Below are positions 1-9,956 of a DNA stretch of 57,312 nt, piece by piece. Below the pieces are notes generated by a model that was not told where the DNA came from, did no database searches, and saw nothing but the letters and a program-made list of their open reading frames with translations. The DNA is from Mesobacillus selenatarsenatis SF-1. Lineage in GTDB: Bacteria > Bacillota > Bacilli > Bacillales > Cytobacillaceae. Each line of letters begins with the position of its first letter. Positions within the stretch are counted from its first letter, which is position 1. The DNA is taken from positions 1 through 57,312 of the forward strand of contig NZ_BASE01000029.1 in assembly GCF_000813125.1 (NCBI RefSeq), in the 5' to 3' direction. A program made the translations under genes and the position numbers.

Positions 1-1
1 C

Positions 2-982
2 CGTATGTCACTGGAAGAAATCCTTGCTAAAATGGGTTCTGGTCCTGATGCGTCCGAGCTGACTGACAAAGATCCATACGATGTTCTTGTTGTCGGCGGC
101 GGCCCTGCAGGTTCAAGTGCAGCCATCTACGCGGCACGTAAAGGCATCCGTACAGGGATTGTTGCTGATCGTTTCGGCGGGCAGGTAATGGATACTTTGG
201 GCATTGAGAACTTCATCAGTGTGAAGCACACAGAAGGTCCAAAGCTTGTTGCCAGTCTTGAAGAGCATGTTAAAGAGTATGGTGTTGATATCATGAACCT
301 TCAGCGTGCAAAGCGTTTGGAAAAGAAGGACATGATTGAGCTTGAATTGGAAAATGGTGCAGTTCTTAAAAGTAAGACTGTCATCATCTCAACTGGTGCT
401 CGCTGGCGCAATGTCAACGTACCAGGAGAAGCCGAGTTCAAGAACAAAGGCGTTGCCTATTGCCCTCACTGTGACGGACCATTGTTTGAAGGAAAAGACG
501 TTGCTGTTATCGGCGGAGGAAACTCAGGTGTTGAAGCAGCAATCGACCTTGCAGGTATCGTAAAGCATGTAACAGTGATTGAGTTCAACCCAGAGCTCAA
601 AGCTGACCAAGTTTTACAAGACCGTCTGCACAGCCTTCCGAACGTCACAGTTGTGACTAACGCTCAAACAAGTGAAATTACCGGAACTGACAAAGTGAAC
701 GGTATCACCTACATTGACCGTGCAACAGGAGAAGAACACCATGTTGAATTACAAGGTGTATTCGTCCAGATCGGCCTTGTACCGAACACAGAATGGCTTG
801 GCGACACGCTTGAACGCACTCGCTTCGGTGAGATCGTCGTAGACAAGCACGGCGCTACAGACCTTCCAGGTGTCTTCGCTGCAGGCGACTGCACAGACAG
901 TGCATACAAACAAATCATCATTTCAATGGGATCAGGTGCAACAGCAGCATTAGGTGCGTTTGATTATTTGATCCGAAATTAA
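2..982 (+). CDS. ahpF: Alkyl hydroperoxide reductase subunit F, C-terminal part (cut by window edge)
   Basis: This is the flavoprotein that passes electrons from NADH to the peroxiredoxin AhpC, for cytosolic peroxide removal. The frame is open to the left edge, so the gene is truncated here; about 325 of the family's usual ~510 residues are present, and the N-terminal thioredoxin-like domain lies outside. Counting from the Met at position 5, an FAD-binding GGGPAG motif sits near residue 31, the redox-active CPHC disulfide at 153-156, an NAD-binding GGGNSG motif near 168, and a second FAD motif (GVFAAGDC) near the C-terminus. The CPHCDGP variant and the '[14 protein letters not shown]' stretch are typical of AhpF rather than thioredoxin reductase (usually CATC). 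ahpC is expected just upstream, outside the window. A hairpin terminator follows directly. Confidence 0.93.
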   Translation, partial: RMSLEEILAKMGSGPDASELTDKDPYDVLVVGGGPAGSSAAIYAARKGIRTGIVADRFGGQVMDTLGIENFISVKHTEGPKLVASLEEHVKEYGVDIMNLQRAKRLEKKDMIELELENGAVLKSKTVIISTGARWRNVNVPGEAEFKNKGVAYCPHCDGPLFEGKDVAVIGGGNSGVEAAIDLAGIVKHVTVIEFNPELKADQVLQDRLHSLPNVTVVTNAQTSEITGTDKVNGITYIDRATGEEHHVELQGVFVQIGLVPNTEWLGDTLERTRFGEIVVDKHGATDLPGVFAAGDCTDSAYKQIIISMGSGATAALGAFDYLIRN

Positions 983-984
983 TT

Positions 985-1037
985 AAAAAGAAAAGTCACT
1001 GCGCTCCTAACGGTAGCAAAGTGACTTTTCTTTTTAA
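985..1037. terminator. Rho-independent terminator after ahpF
   Basis: A long stem pairs AAAAAGAAAAGTCACT with AGTGACTTTTCTTTTT around a short GC-containing loop. The A-rich and T-rich flanks would let it act on either strand. Confidence 0.85.
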
Positions 1038-1168
1038 TTTATACAGACACTAGAACGTCAAAACAACTCTTCTAACCCATCTTGCCACACCATTCCCTAA
1101 AGTCCTGTCCATAGGTTCTTCTTCTGAATCTACAACTTAATTATTTTTCCGATATACTTTTTATAACG

Positions 1169-1186
1169 AATCCAATCATTTGGATT
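1169..1186. promoter_or_regulatory. Perfect palindrome just upstream of the DUF421 gene
   Basis: AATCCAA and TTGGATT form 7-bp arms around a 4-nt centre, ending a few bases before the GAGG ribosome-binding site. The position fits a repressor operator or a leader hairpin that could affect translation initiation. The cognate regulator is unknown. Confidence 0.35.
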
Positions 1187-1197
1187 AATAGAGGAAT

Positions 1198-1950
1198 ATG
1201 AGAGATAAACTAAGTGGTAGCTATGCGGAAAGGGATGTGACTTTAGTGGATTTTTTTGAAGGACAGGAAACGTTAACTAGCATCCAGTGGGCTCTTAGAG
1301 CTATTGTTGGTTTTTCATTCCTGCTAATAGTCACCAGAGCGTTAGGTCAACGTGCCATCTCCCAATTAAGGCCACTGGATTTTGCTATTGCTTTGGTAAT
1401 TGGGAACATTATAGCCCATCCCCTATCAGATGAAAACCTTGGGCTAAAGGGATCGATAATTACGACTACGGTATTATTAGCCTTGTATCTCACCGGAATT
1501 TTTTTGATTCTCAAGTTCCCATGGTTTAGAAGGCTGCTTAATCACGCACCGATTACCATTGTACAAAATGGTGAGATACTTAATAAAGGTTTGAAGAAAG
1601 CTAAAATATCCATTGATGTTTTATTGGAAGAGCTGCGTGAAAAAAAAGTAGAAGATGTGAAAAAAGTAGCCTTAGCGATTTGGGAGGCAGACGGAAAATT
1701 GTCCGTTTTTTTAGAACCAAAATATGATCCGCTAACACCCTCCTCCATCCAAATAGCATCAGAACCATTCGATTTCCCCAGGACAATCATTAAAGAAGGT
1801 AAGATAAATTTTGAGGTATTAAATCAAGTACAGAAGGATGAAACCTGGGTTGCTTCAACTTTAGAAACATTGTATCAGACAGACGTAAAAAACGTTCTGC
1901 TTGCCACCTTGGATAAGAAAGAGAACTTTAAAGTATTTCTGTATAAATGA
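1198..1950 (+). CDS. DUF421 (YetF-like) membrane protein
   Basis: A 250-residue inner-membrane protein of the DUF421/YetF family. The N-terminal ~110 residues hold three hydrophobic helices (about 30-50, 62-75 and 85-107) with the family signature RALGQRAISQLRPLDF. The C-terminal cytosolic part contains the 'ITIVQNGEILNKGLKKAKISIDVLLEELR' region typical of the YetF domain. The molecular function of the family is not established; some members are spore or envelope proteins. The ATG used has GAGG only three bases upstream; a GTG at 1246 behind GGAAAGGGA is a plausible alternative start that still leaves all three helices. The gene is monocistronic, with terminators on both sides. Confidence 0.82.
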   Translation: MRDKLSGSYAERDVTLVDFFEGQETLTSIQWALRAIVGFSFLLIVTRALGQRAISQLRPLDFAIALVIGNIIAHPLSDENLGLKGSIITTTVLLALYLTGIFLILKFPWFRRLLNHAPITIVQNGEILNKGLKKAKISIDVLLEELREKKVEDVKKVALAIWEADGKLSVFLEPKYDPLTPSSIQIASEPFDFPRTIIKEGKINFEVLNQVQKDETWVASTLETLYQTDVKNVLLATLDKKENFKVFLYK

Positions 1951-1992
1951 TTTACCTGCTCCATTTGGATCAAAGCTTCCGAAAATTTAAAA

Positions 1993-2029
1993 TAACCTTC
2001 AATCCATTTTGGGATTGAAGGTATTTTTA
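1993..2029. terminator. Terminator between the convergent DUF421 gene and mqo
   Basis: An 11-bp stem (ACCTTCAATCC / GGATTGAAGGT) is followed by ATTTTTAG on the plus strand and by an A/T-rich tract on the minus strand. It lies between convergent genes and can serve both. Confidence 0.82.
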
Positions 2030-2046
2030 GTTAAGGTCATACAGAA

Positions 2047-3546
2047 TTAACTATAGACCCTTTCTTTTTCGCTAAGACCAAGCATCTTCGCTGTAGAAGT
2101 ATGGATTTCATGGAACAGTTCCGGGTTATCCACTAGTGATACACCATAAGAAGGAACCATTTCTTTTATTTTATCCTTCCAATTGAACATTTGCTCAGGG
2201 AAGCATTTTTCTAACACTTCCAGCATGACGTTAACGGCAGTGGACGCACCAGGGGATGCACCTAGCAATGCCGCTACTGAGCCATCAGAGGCGCTTACAA
2301 CCTCTGTACCGAACTGTAGTGTCCCTTTGCCAGTGTCGGTATCCTTGATGACCTGGACACGCTGTCCTGCCACCACGATTCCCCAGTCCTCGCTCTTGGC
2401 ATTAGGAATAAACTCACGGAGTTCTTCCATCCGTTTTTCATGAGAGAGCATCACTTGCTCGATCAGGTACTTAGTCAATGCCATTTCTTTCATGCCTGCT
2501 GCCAACATAGTAATCACATTATTCGGTTTTACTGATCCAATCAAATCCATATTCGATCCTGTTTTCAGGAACTTTGGCGAGAAACCGGCGTACGGTCCAA
2601 ACAGCAAGCTCTTCTTATTATCGATAAATCTTGTATCAAGATGCGGAACTGACATCGGAGGAGCGCCTACCTTGGCTTTTCCGTACACCTTTGCATGGTG
2701 CTTTTCTACTACTTCTGGATTGTTGCAAACCATGAACAGTCCACTAACAGGGAATCCGCCAATACGTTTTGATTCAGGAATACCTGTCTTTTGCAGTAAT
2801 GGCAGACTTCCACCCCCGCCCCCGATAAAAATGAATTTCGCAGTATGATATTCAGTATTACCGCTTTCAAGGTTTTGCACTTTCAGTTCCCACAATCCAT
2901 CACTTGTACGATTGATATCTTTTACACTATGGTTATAGTTAATCTCGACATTTTTACTCTCCAAATGATCAAACAACATACGAGTTAACGCACCAAAATT
3001 CACATCCGTTCCTGAATCAATTTTGGTTGCTGCAATTGAATCATTCGATGTACGTCCTTCCATGACTAATGGAATCCATTCTTTAAGTTTCTCAGGGTCT
3101 TCTGAGTATTCCATTCCCTGAAACATAGGGATATCTGAAAGCGCTTTAAATCGTTTTTTCAAAAACTCAACATTTTTTTCGCCTTCTACTAAACTCATAT
3201 GAGGCAGCGCCCTGATAAAGTCCTGAGGATTACGGATCAAGTTGCTTTTAACAAGATAAGACCAAAATTGTCTTGAAATTTGAAACTGCTCATTTACGTT
3301 AATTGCCTTGCTAATATCTATCGATCCGTCGGGTTTTTCAGGTGTATAATTCAACTCACACAGAGCAGCGTGCCCAGTACCCGCATTATTCCACTCATTG
3401 GAGCTCTCTTCACCTGCAGAAGCTAGTTTTTCAAACACTTTAATGTCCCATTCTGGTGCTAACTCTTTCAGTAAGGATCCCAACGTCGCACTCATGACTC
3501 CGGCACCAATTAAGATAACGTCTGTTGCTTTCTGTACGTTGCTCAT
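2047..3546 (-). CDS. mqo: Malate:quinone oxidoreductase
   Basis: A membrane-associated FAD enzyme that oxidises L-malate to oxaloacetate and reduces menaquinone, a NAD-independent route in the TCA cycle. At 499 residues it is of normal family length. The N-terminal dinucleotide motif ([11 protein letters not shown], residues 13-23) and the Mqo signature '[22 protein letters not shown]' (near 48-70) are clear, as is the C-terminal '[19 protein letters not shown]'. The start is supported by AAGGAAGGG upstream. The gene stands alone, convergent with the DUF421 gene. Its nearness to the cytochrome bd genes suggests quinone-linked respiration, but they are not co-transcribed. Confidence 0.95.
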   Translation of the reverse strand: MSNVQKATDVILIGAGVMSATLGSLLKELAPEWDIKVFEKLASAGEESSNEWNNAGTGHAALCELNYTPEKPDGSIDISKAINVNEQFQISRQFWSYLVKSNLIRNPQDFIRALPHMSLVEGEKNVEFLKKRFKALSDIPMFQGMEYSEDPEKLKEWIPLVMEGRTSNDSIAATKIDSGTDVNFGALTRMLFDHLESKNVEINYNHSVKDINRTSDGLWELKVQNLESGNTEYHTAKFIFIGGGGGSLPLLQKTGIPESKRIGGFPVSGLFMVCNNPEVVEKHHAKVYGKAKVGAPPMSVPHLDTRFIDNKKSLLFGPYAGFSPKFLKTGSNMDLIGSVKPNNVITMLAAGMKEMALTKYLIEQVMLSHEKRMEELREFIPNAKSEDWGIVVAGQRVQVIKDTDTGKGTLQFGTEVVSASDGSVAALLGASPGASTAVNVMLEVLEKCFPEQMFNWKDKIKEMVPSYGVSLVDNPELFHEIHTSTAKMLGLSEKERVYS

Positions 3547-4037
3547 TATACCCTTCCTTATCCCTTATATTTGAGTAGGTGCGCCTGCTTCGATCTCACC
3601 TAGGAGCACACCTTTTCCGTCCATGTTCAAACCATAACATAATCTATTATAATGACTTACATATTAAAATATCTACTATTTACTGATAATTATAAACTAT
3701 TTTTCCATAGTAAAAAAGTGAGAAGTCTCTCCATATGGTTTAGGAGCAAACAAAAGTAAAAACAGTAACCTAAAACAATTAACTATGATATTGGTTTTTG
3801 CCCCCTATGCAGCCAAAATTGAAAACCCTAATCTTGCACTCGCCAGAAGTACTGAAGTGAACGCTTTCCCGAAAAAAAGATACCGTTATTAAACAGTATC
3901 TCTTCTAAAACTATTCCATGAATTGTCTGCTGCTCAAAGATACGTGAAGTCGCAGCCTTAATTCGACTGCGTAAATAACAAGAACCTTGATGTTTCTAAA
4001 AGCAAGCGTCAGACCCAAACTGAAATTCACTTTAATC
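3547..4037. other. Intergenic region between mqo and degV
   Basis: About 490 bp without a convincing coding frame. It must contain the mqo promoter near its left end (minus strand) and the degV terminator at 3872-3903. The rest is AT-rich and shows no recognised element. Confidence 0.6.
3872..3903 (-). terminator. Probable terminator of the degV gene
   Basis: On the minus strand a 9-bp stem with one G-T pair (GATACTGTT / AACGGTATC) is followed by seven T. It lies about 135 bp downstream of the degV stop codon, further than usual. Confidence 0.6.
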
Positions 4038-4901
4038 TCATTTCTCTATGAAAAACATTGAAATGGCTCCCGGACCTACATGGGTTCCAACGGAAACTCC
4101 CATCTGCATGATATGGATAGCACCTGAAAATCCTGCTTCTTCCCGGATTTTTTCTTTTAGCGTTTCAGCAACGGTCTTATCCGATGTATAGCCAATGAGA
4201 ATAAACTCTGTCATCTCCTTGTCGTTTCGTTTAATAAACTCTTGAACATAATGCTTCAGTACTTTATTACGGCCTCTTTCCTTTGCAATGATTGCTCCTT
4301 TTCCTTGCTTCATCGTCATGATTGGTTTAAGCATCAGAATCTTGCCTATAAATGCACTTGCATTCGTGAGTCTGCCACTCTTGATTAAATGATTTAAATC
4401 ATCAACAGAAAGGAAGTGTTTTACTTTTGTTTTGTAAGTTTCATTAAAATCAACGATTTCTTCAAATGATGCCCCCTGCTCTCGCATCATCGCACTCTTC
4501 ATGATTAACCAGCCGCTGCCATGACTCATGGATTTAGAATCGACTATATGAATTTTAACAGCCGAATCAGGCGATTCCTCATAGAAATAATCTTTTGCTA
4601 TCACAGCTGATTGATAGGCACCGCTTGTTCCGCTTGACATGCATTCACATAGTATTTCATTGCATCCATCATTCACAGCTTTCTTTATGATCTTAAGGTA
4701 TTCTTCAGGACTTGGCATCCCTGTTGTTGGATGCTCAGATAACCCTTCCAACATTCCATAAAAATCATTCGGTTCTATATCCACTCTATCTTTATAAAGT
4801 TTACCCTCTATATTTATTGTCAACGGAGCTAAGCTAATATCATATAACTCAAGTACTTCCTTCGATAAATCACAAGTTGAATCAGCCATAATTTTTATCA
4901 T
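4038..4901 (-). CDS. DegV family fatty-acid-binding protein
   Basis: A 287-residue DegV protein. The family binds fatty acids; in Gram-positive bacteria FakB members present them to the kinase FakA for phosphorylation and entry into phospholipid synthesis. The N-terminal DSTCDL (residues 7-12), the lipid head-group loop SSGTSGAYQSA near residue 90, and the C-terminal GTHVGPGAISMFF are diagnostic. The start is well supported by GGAGGA six bases upstream of the ATG. It is a single gene with its own terminator. Whether it acts with FakA or in another pathway cannot be told from context. Confidence 0.88.
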   Translation of the reverse strand: MIKIMADSTCDLSKEVLELYDISLAPLTINIEGKLYKDRVDIEPNDFYGMLEGLSEHPTTGMPSPEEYLKIIKKAVNDGCNEILCECMSSGTSGAYQSAVIAKDYFYEESPDSAVKIHIVDSKSMSHGSGWLIMKSAMMREQGASFEEIVDFNETYKTKVKHFLSVDDLNHLIKSGRLTNASAFIGKILMLKPIMTMKQGKGAIIAKERGRNKVLKHYVQEFIKRNDKEMTEFILIGYTSDKTVAETLKEKIREEAGFSGAIHIMQMGVSVGTHVGPGAISMFFIEK

Positions 4902-5252
4902 TTATATCCTCCAATTAAATAACTACCCTTATCTTAACCCAACCTTTACTTGTGTTAATACATATTTTATTAGGTCTTTCAGTAAACTGTTGCTTTACCT
5001 TTAAAATCGGCAATAAAAAGAGGATTTTGTTAGTAAAGATTTATAAAAATGAACTTAATTTGGTAGCACCGTAACTAAAACATGCTTTTTTTAGCATGAT
5101 TTTTTATTAATACTTTCCCCCTTTTTCATACCCTTTGATTATTGCATTAGGTATTTTTACTTATCTACCCTATTCTTCCTTTTTTTGTACATATATTTTT
5201 TAACAATGAAAATAATAGTTAGGTATAAATTCTTTGAAGGGACAAAAACATC
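4902..5252. promoter_or_regulatory. Divergent promoter region between degV and cydA
   Basis: About 350 AT-rich bp between divergent genes. A possible sigma-A promoter for cydA is TTAACA at 5200-5205 and TATAAA at 5224-5229 with an 18-bp spacer. A small hairpin with T run (CATGCT/AGCATG, 5081-5106) points plus-ward and could be an attenuator or a relic terminator. No clear Rex operator (TTGTGAAW6TTCACAA) was found. Confidence 0.4.
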
Positions 5253-6614
5253 ATGGACAATGTTCTTATTGCACGCTCGTTATTTGGCACTACTATGGCC
5301 TTCCATATCATATTTGCAACGATTGGTGTCGGCTTGCCTTTAATGATTCTTACAGCAGAATTAATCTACCAGAAAACTAAGAACTATGAGTATGTTGTAA
5401 TGGCCAAACGTTGGACGAAAGCATTTGCTGTTCTGCTTGGTGTAGGTATACCGACAGGTACTATAGCTGGTGTTCAGCTGTCGCTATTGTGGCCAGGTTT
5501 CATGGAAGTCATTGGGCGAGTAATGCCACTGCCTTTTCAAATAGAAATATATGCTTTCTTCATTGAAGCACTTTTTATGTCTATTTATGTTTATGCAGCT
5601 GAAAGGATTTCTCCTTGGTTGAGGGTTTTAAGCCTTATCTTAGTTGCTTTAGGAGCATTGGCTTCTGCCGTATTAATCACGAATGTGCATGCCTTTCAAG
5701 GAACCCCAGCTGGTTTCCGTTATGAAAACGGGCAAATTGTAGACATTGATCCCTGGGCAGCCTTTTTCAACCCAGGCTTTGCGGTTACAGCCTTGCATGT
5801 GGCAGTTTCTGCTTATGTTGTAGGAGCATTTATCGTTGCATCTGTTTCAGCTTTTAAAATGTTACGAAACGAATATGGATCACGACTCTATCGTTTCCAC
5901 CAAAAAGCGCTGATGATCAGCCTTGTAATGGGAGGAATCTTTTCTTTCCTGACTGCAATTAATGGGCATGCAGCCGCTCAATATTTACATGAATACCAGC
6001 CGGAAAAACTAGCAGCTGCAGAAGGATTATTCGAGACTCAATCGCACGCTCCCTTAGCTATAGGCGGATTCACCGATAGAGAAACGCAAGAGGTGAAGTG
6101 GGGGATAGAGATTCCCTGGGCATTAAGCTTCTTGGCAGGAAACAGCTTTGATACAGTCGTTGTGGGCTTAAATGACTTTCCTGAAGAGCTTTGGCCACCT
6201 TTATTCATTCATACCCTTTTCAATGTAATGGTGTTCATTGGCACATTTCTCATCTTAATAGCTTTACTTGGAATCGCATGGAAATGGATTTTAAAGAAGG
6301 AACAATGGCCAAAATTTTTCCTTTGGATACTGGTTCTTTCAGGTCCTTTAGCAATCGTTGCCATTGAATGTGGCTGGATATTTGCGTGTACAGGCCGTCA
6401 GCCCTGGGTTATTTATCGCATTTTAAAAACAGCTGATGCTGCTACTTCCGCAACAAATTTAGGAGCCATTTCCATCTTGTTTTTTAGTGTCTATATTATT
6501 TTAGGAATTGCCGTTGTTTCCGTGCTTCTGTACTACTTTAGAAAAAATACGGTATTAGATGACTTTGAAAGAGCGGAGAATAAGGGGATCCCTCTATACG
6601 GTTCGAATTCTTAG
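5253..6614 (+). CDS. cydA: Cytochrome bd-type quinol oxidase subunit I
   Basis: The haem-bearing subunit of the cytochrome bd terminal oxidase, which oxidises menaquinol and reduces oxygen with high affinity in the cytoplasmic membrane. It has 453 residues with nine predicted helices. His18 (AFHIIFATIG) is a candidate haem ligand, the conserved GRQPW motif lies near residue 380, and the region after 'AAAEGLF' corresponds to a short Q-loop. The short form resembles the CydA/YthA proteins of Bacillus and Geobacillus rather than the long E. coli type. GAAGGGA precedes the ATG. cydB follows after 11 bp. No cydC/cydD assembly transporter genes are adjacent, which is more like the ythAB arrangement. 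Confidence 0.92.
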   Translation: MDNVLIARSLFGTTMAFHIIFATIGVGLPLMILTAELIYQKTKNYEYVVMAKRWTKAFAVLLGVGIPTGTIAGVQLSLLWPGFMEVIGRVMPLPFQIEIYAFFIEALFMSIYVYAAERISPWLRVLSLILVALGALASAVLITNVHAFQGTPAGFRYENGQIVDIDPWAAFFNPGFAVTALHVAVSAYVVGAFIVASVSAFKMLRNEYGSRLYRFHQKALMISLVMGGIFSFLTAINGHAAAQYLHEYQPEKLAAAEGLFETQSHAPLAIGGFTDRETQEVKWGIEIPWALSFLAGNSFDTVVVGLNDFPEELWPPLFIHTLFNVMVFIGTFLILIALLGIAWKWILKKEQWPKFFLWILVLSGPLAIVAIECGWIFACTGRQPWVIYRILKTADAATSATNLGAISILFFSVYIILGIAVVSVLLYYFRKNTVLDDFERAENKGIPLYGSNS

Positions 6615-6625
6615 GAGGAAACAAA

Positions 6626-7672
6626 ATGACAGATGCACTTTTAGCGATCACGGTACTTTGGGGATTTGTATTTATTTATGCAGTAATGGCAACGATGGAT
6701 TTTGGTGCCGGTTTTTGGTCAATGGTCTACATTAATAGAGACAAAACAACAGCTACCAATGTAGCGAATCGTTATTTATCACCAACATGGGAAGTGACGA
6801 ATACCTTTATCGTTGCTTTAGTAGTTGCTTTGTATAGCCTTTTCCCTAAAGCAACCTATACTTTAGGGACAATCCTCATCATTCCGGGGAGTGCAATTTT
6901 ACTGCTATTGGCTCTACGAAGTGCTTTCTTGGTTTTTTCCAATATTGCAACTGAATATAGAAAGCCTCTTACGTATATATCAGGCATTACCGGCATTATC
7001 ATTCCGGGAATTTTAATAAGCGTATTACCAATTACACATGGTCAAGCTATTGACCATGTAGATGGAGTTGCCAATCTAGACCTTGCCAGCCTTTTCACAA
7101 GTCCCAATACCTATGCATTCATCGGGTTTGCCATTAGCAGTACACTCTTTTTATCTTCCTTACTATTAGCTGACTACTCCAAGGTATCTAGAGAGATGCA
7201 TGCATACAAAGTTTATCTTAAGGATGGACAGATTTTTGGCCCTCTTTCCTTAGCTATGGCATTTTTGATTATGCTCACATTAAGAAATGAGGCTCCCTGG
7301 CTATATGATCGAATGATAGCAGATTTACCTCTGCTTTGGTTATCTATCGGATTCTTTTTGATTGCTGGATTGGGTTTGTTTCTGCCATCTTTCGCTGATA
7401 AGGGCGTTCGTGGAATGCCTCGGCTTGCTGTTGTAGCTACTATCCTTCAGTATTTAGTTGCTAGTTATGTGTATGGGAAAGCACACTTGCCATATATCAT
7501 TTACCCTGAAATAACCATTCAGGAAGCTTTTACCGATCCAAATTCGTTTAGGGCCGTCTTTACTACTTACATTGTAGGATTTTTGATTCTGTTTCCTGGC
7601 TTCTTCTACTTTTGGCGATTATTTATGAACGATAAACAATATTTACGGCAAGTGGGAGAGGAAAAAGAATAA
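6626..7672 (+). CDS. cydB: Cytochrome bd-type quinol oxidase subunit II
   Basis: The second core subunit of the bd oxidase, a 348-residue polytopic membrane protein pairing with CydA. The N-terminal segment 'VLWGFVFIYAVMATMDFGAGFWSMVY' corresponds to the conserved helix 1 signature of CydB (LDGFDLGVG in other members). Eight to nine hydrophobic segments follow. Translation is probably coupled: AGGAGG starts at the cydA stop codon and lies seven bases before the ATG. A small CydS/CydX-type hydrophobic subunit was looked for directly downstream and not seen. B. subtilis YthB is a plausible closer relative than CydB. Confidence 0.9.
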   Translation: MTDALLAITVLWGFVFIYAVMATMDFGAGFWSMVYINRDKTTATNVANRYLSPTWEVTNTFIVALVVALYSLFPKATYTLGTILIIPGSAILLLLALRSAFLVFSNIATEYRKPLTYISGITGIIIPGILISVLPITHGQAIDHVDGVANLDLASLFTSPNTYAFIGFAISSTLFLSSLLLADYSKVSREMHAYKVYLKDGQIFGPLSLAMAFLIMLTLRNEAPWLYDRMIADLPLLWLSIGFFLIAGLGLFLPSFADKGVRGMPRLAVVATILQYLVASYVYGKAHLPYIIYPEITIQEAFTDPNSFRAVFTTYIVGFLILFPGFFYFWRLFMNDKQYLRQVGEEKE

Positions 7673-7714
7673 TACATTTAAGGATAGTTTCTTACGAATG
7701 CAGGTGAAATTTAT

Positions 7715-7980
7715 ATGACGATGATCGATATAGATGTAACGAATCTATATTTTACAACTAAGGGCGAGGGTTTTCCCAAATTGTTTATCCACCCTCTCCC
7801 CTAACTTCTGTTAATGTTAGAGTACCAGTTTGAGGACTTGTCTCAATATTTAAAGTCATTACTTTTGATATGAGAGGTCACAGAAAAAGCTTGTATTTCA
7901 GTAACTCCATAACATTTCAACTTATAGGTGAAGACATCGATCCTTTACTTAATCATCCTGGAATTAATGAGCATTTATTT
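7715..7980 (+). pseudogene. Alpha/beta hydrolase fragment, nonsense and frameshift mutated
   Basis: An ATG behind AGGTGA opens a 29-codon frame whose end (LYFTTKGEGFPKLFIHPLP) matches the start of alpha/beta hydrolases (..V.GEG.P.LFIHP). After the TAA at 7802-7804 the same frame continues the fold with YQFEDLSQYLK (7823-7855). The frame then shifts by one base, and VITFDMRGH (from about 7855) gives the usual strand beta4/loop motif (KVITFDxRGHG.S). Similarity fades before 7980, so the lid, catalytic Ser (nucleophile elbow), Asp and His are all missing. It is a decayed, truncated gene between cydB and the convergent reductase gene. Confidence 0.72.
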
Positions 7981-7993
7981 GCGCTCTTACCAG

Positions 7994-9325
7994 CTACTTT
8001 ACTCTCCTAGCTGCTTGCTGAACAGGATCCCATACACCATTATACGGGGGAGCATACGCCAAATCTAAATCAAGCAGCTCATCGGTCGTCATGGAATGAA
8101 AAATTGCCGTCGCTAGTACATCAATCCGTTTATCGACCCCATTTCCCCCAATGATTTGCCCGCCAAGAACCTTAAGTGTCTCTTTATGATAGACAAGCTT
8201 TAATTTCATTTTTTCATCATCCGGATAATAACCAGCGATATCAGTTGCTGTAATGGTTACAGAGCCACAGGGGATGTTCAGCATATTTGCCTCTTTTTCT
8301 GATAGCCCTGTTCTCCCCAGGGTTAAATCGAAAAACTTAATAATTGAAGTGCCGACAATTCCTTTAAACGTTTTATGTACATCAACCATGTTCAATCCTG
8401 CAATTTGTCCTTGCTTATTGGCATGTGTCCCCAATGGGACATGATCATCTTTTTCTTTTACTCGGTGATATTGTGTGGCACAATCTCCTGCCGCGTAGAT
8501 ATCCTCAATACTGGTTTGCATATAGGCATTTATTTGGATCGCTCCATTTACACTGGTTTTAATACCTGTTCGTTCTAAAAAGGAAGTATTGGGTTTCACA
8601 CCTACAGCGACTAACACCAAATCTGTTTCATACTCTCCTTTATCGGTTTTCACAGATTCCACATGGTCACTTCCACCGAATGCTTCGACGGATTCACCCA
8701 TTTTTAGCACAATGTTTTGCTTTACTGCTTCTTCATGAATCAGTTCTGCCATGTCTGTATCGAATATTTTAGCTAATTGCTCATTTCTTTCAATGATGGT
8801 TACCTTCTTGCCGAGCTCCGCAAAACTTTCAGCCATTTCAAGTCCAATGTATCCGCCGCCAATCACGGTCACATTATTTATATCTTTTTCCAAATAATCC
8901 ATGATTGCTTTTGCATCAGGGATGGTCTTTAATGAAAAAATACCTGGAAGTGTCACACCCTCCCACTCTGGAATGACCGAGCTTACACCAGTTGCAATCA
9001 GAAGGCGGTCATATGGAAGGCTGAACGTGTCACCATTGCTATGGTTTATTCCGCTTACCATTTTATTTTCTATGTCTACGTTTTGAGCTTCATGAAATAC
9101 ACGTGCATCAATGCCATATTTCTTTTTAAAAGTAGACGGAGTGCGAGCTATTAACCGATCTGTGGACTCAATCTTCCCGCTGATAACATAAGGCAGGCCA
9201 CATTGTCCATACGAATACACGCCTCCCTTTTCTAATACAGTGATTTCATGCCCAGAGCTGTTTCGTACAATTTGCATCGCAGCACTCATACCTGCTGCAT
9301 CTCCACCAATAATAAGTATTTTCAT
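7994..9325 (-). CDS. CoA-disulfide reductase-like pyridine nucleotide-disulfide oxidoreductase
   Basis: A 443-residue FAD/NAD(P)H flavoprotein of the CoA-disulfide reductase / NADH oxidase / persulfide reductase group with a single active-site cysteine. The FAD motif [10 protein letters not shown] is typical of CoADR. The active-site region reads [10 protein letters not shown], corresponding to SFANCGLPY in characterised CoADRs. The NAD motif [10 protein letters not shown], the second FAD motif DIYAAGDCA and the C-terminal dimerisation domain ending [11 protein letters not shown] are intact. There is no C-terminal rhodanese domain. Likely substrates are CoA disulfide or polysulfide, for thiol redox balance; this cannot be decided by sequence. 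The second of two nearby ATGs is used because GGAGGG is seven bases from it and abuts the first. Confidence 0.82.
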   Translation of the reverse strand: MKILIIGGDAAGMSAAMQIVRNSSGHEITVLEKGGVYSYGQCGLPYVISGKIESTDRLIARTPSTFKKKYGIDARVFHEAQNVDIENKMVSGINHSNGDTFSLPYDRLLIATGVSSVIPEWEGVTLPGIFSLKTIPDAKAIMDYLEKDINNVTVIGGGYIGLEMAESFAELGKKVTIIERNEQLAKIFDTDMAELIHEEAVKQNIVLKMGESVEAFGGSDHVESVKTDKGEYETDLVLVAVGVKPNTSFLERTGIKTSVNGAIQINAYMQTSIEDIYAAGDCATQYHRVKEKDDHVPLGTHANKQGQIAGLNMVDVHKTFKGIVGTSIIKFFDLTLGRTGLSEKEANMLNIPCGSVTITATDIAGYYPDDEKMKLKLVYHKETLKVLGGQIIGGNGVDKRIDVLATAIFHSMTTDELLDLDLAYAPPYNGVWDPVQQAARRVK

Positions 9326-9417
9326 CTTCATCCCTCCATTCCTTGTGTTTCCATTTATTACTGATTTATAAACATTGTTTAAATCCCTATGTATAAACTA
9401 CTTCAGAACTTCTAGCA

Positions 9418-9897
9418 TTACTTATGATAAGGTTCGCCGCGATTTATCCTGTAAGCACGGTAAATTTGCTCAACGAGGATTAATCGCATTAATTGATGAG
9501 GGAATGTCATTTTGGAGAAGGATAATTGTTCATCGGACCTTCTCAGTACTTCTTCACTCAAACCGAGTGATCCACCGATGACAAAAGCGATTTTACTTTT
9601 TCCGTACGTCGCTAGTTTATCGAGAGTGTCTGCAAGCTCTTCTGATGATTTGAGTTTCCCATTAATGGCTAAAGCGATGACATATGTATCTGGGCCGATT
9701 TTTGCGAGGATTCGTTCTCCTTCTTTTTGCTTGACCTGGATCATTTCAGTTTCGCTCAATTCCTCCGGTGCTTTTTCATCTGGTACTTCGATTACTTCCA
9801 CTTTTGCATAGCTTCCGAGTCGTTTTAGGTACTCCTCAATCCCCTGTTTCAGGTATTTTTCTTTTAATTTTCCAACCGTCACAATCGAGATATTCAC
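9418..9897 (-). CDS. rlmH: 23S rRNA (pseudouridine-1915 N3)-methyltransferase RlmH
   Basis: RlmH (SPOUT family; YydA in B. subtilis) methylates pseudouridine 1915 in helix 69 of 23S rRNA on assembled 70S ribosomes, using SAM. The trefoil-knot motif [13 protein letters not shown] and the C-terminal '[35 protein letters not shown]' are nearly invariant in the family. Three in-frame starts are close together (GTG 9909, ATG 9903, GTG 9897). The GTG at 9897 is preferred because GGGGA lies five bases upstream and it gives the usual 159 residues. The upstream region is rich in DnaA boxes. Confidence 0.95.
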   Translation of the reverse strand: MNISIVTVGKLKEKYLKQGIEEYLKRLGSYAKVEVIEVPDEKAPEELSETEMIQVKQKEGERILAKIGPDTYVIALAINGKLKSSEELADTLDKLATYGKSKIAFVIGGSLGLSEEVLRRSDEQLSFSKMTFPHQLMRLILVEQIYRAYRINRGEPYHK

Positions 9898-9956
9898 AGT
9901 CATCCCCACTTTACAAACAGATTACAAACAGTTTACAAACAAGATATACACAATAG

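Noticed and set aside
5061..5106. T-box-like sequence (TGGTAGCACCG) followed by a small hairpin and T run upstream of cydA
   Set aside because: The conserved T-box core GGGTGGNACCGCG is not matched, no specifier stem is visible, and cydA is not a target type for T-boxes.
7673..7993. A small CydS/CydX-type subunit gene after cydB
   Set aside because: The only short frame with a ribosome-binding site is polar and is the start of the hydrolase pseudogene; no single-helix hydrophobic peptide is present.
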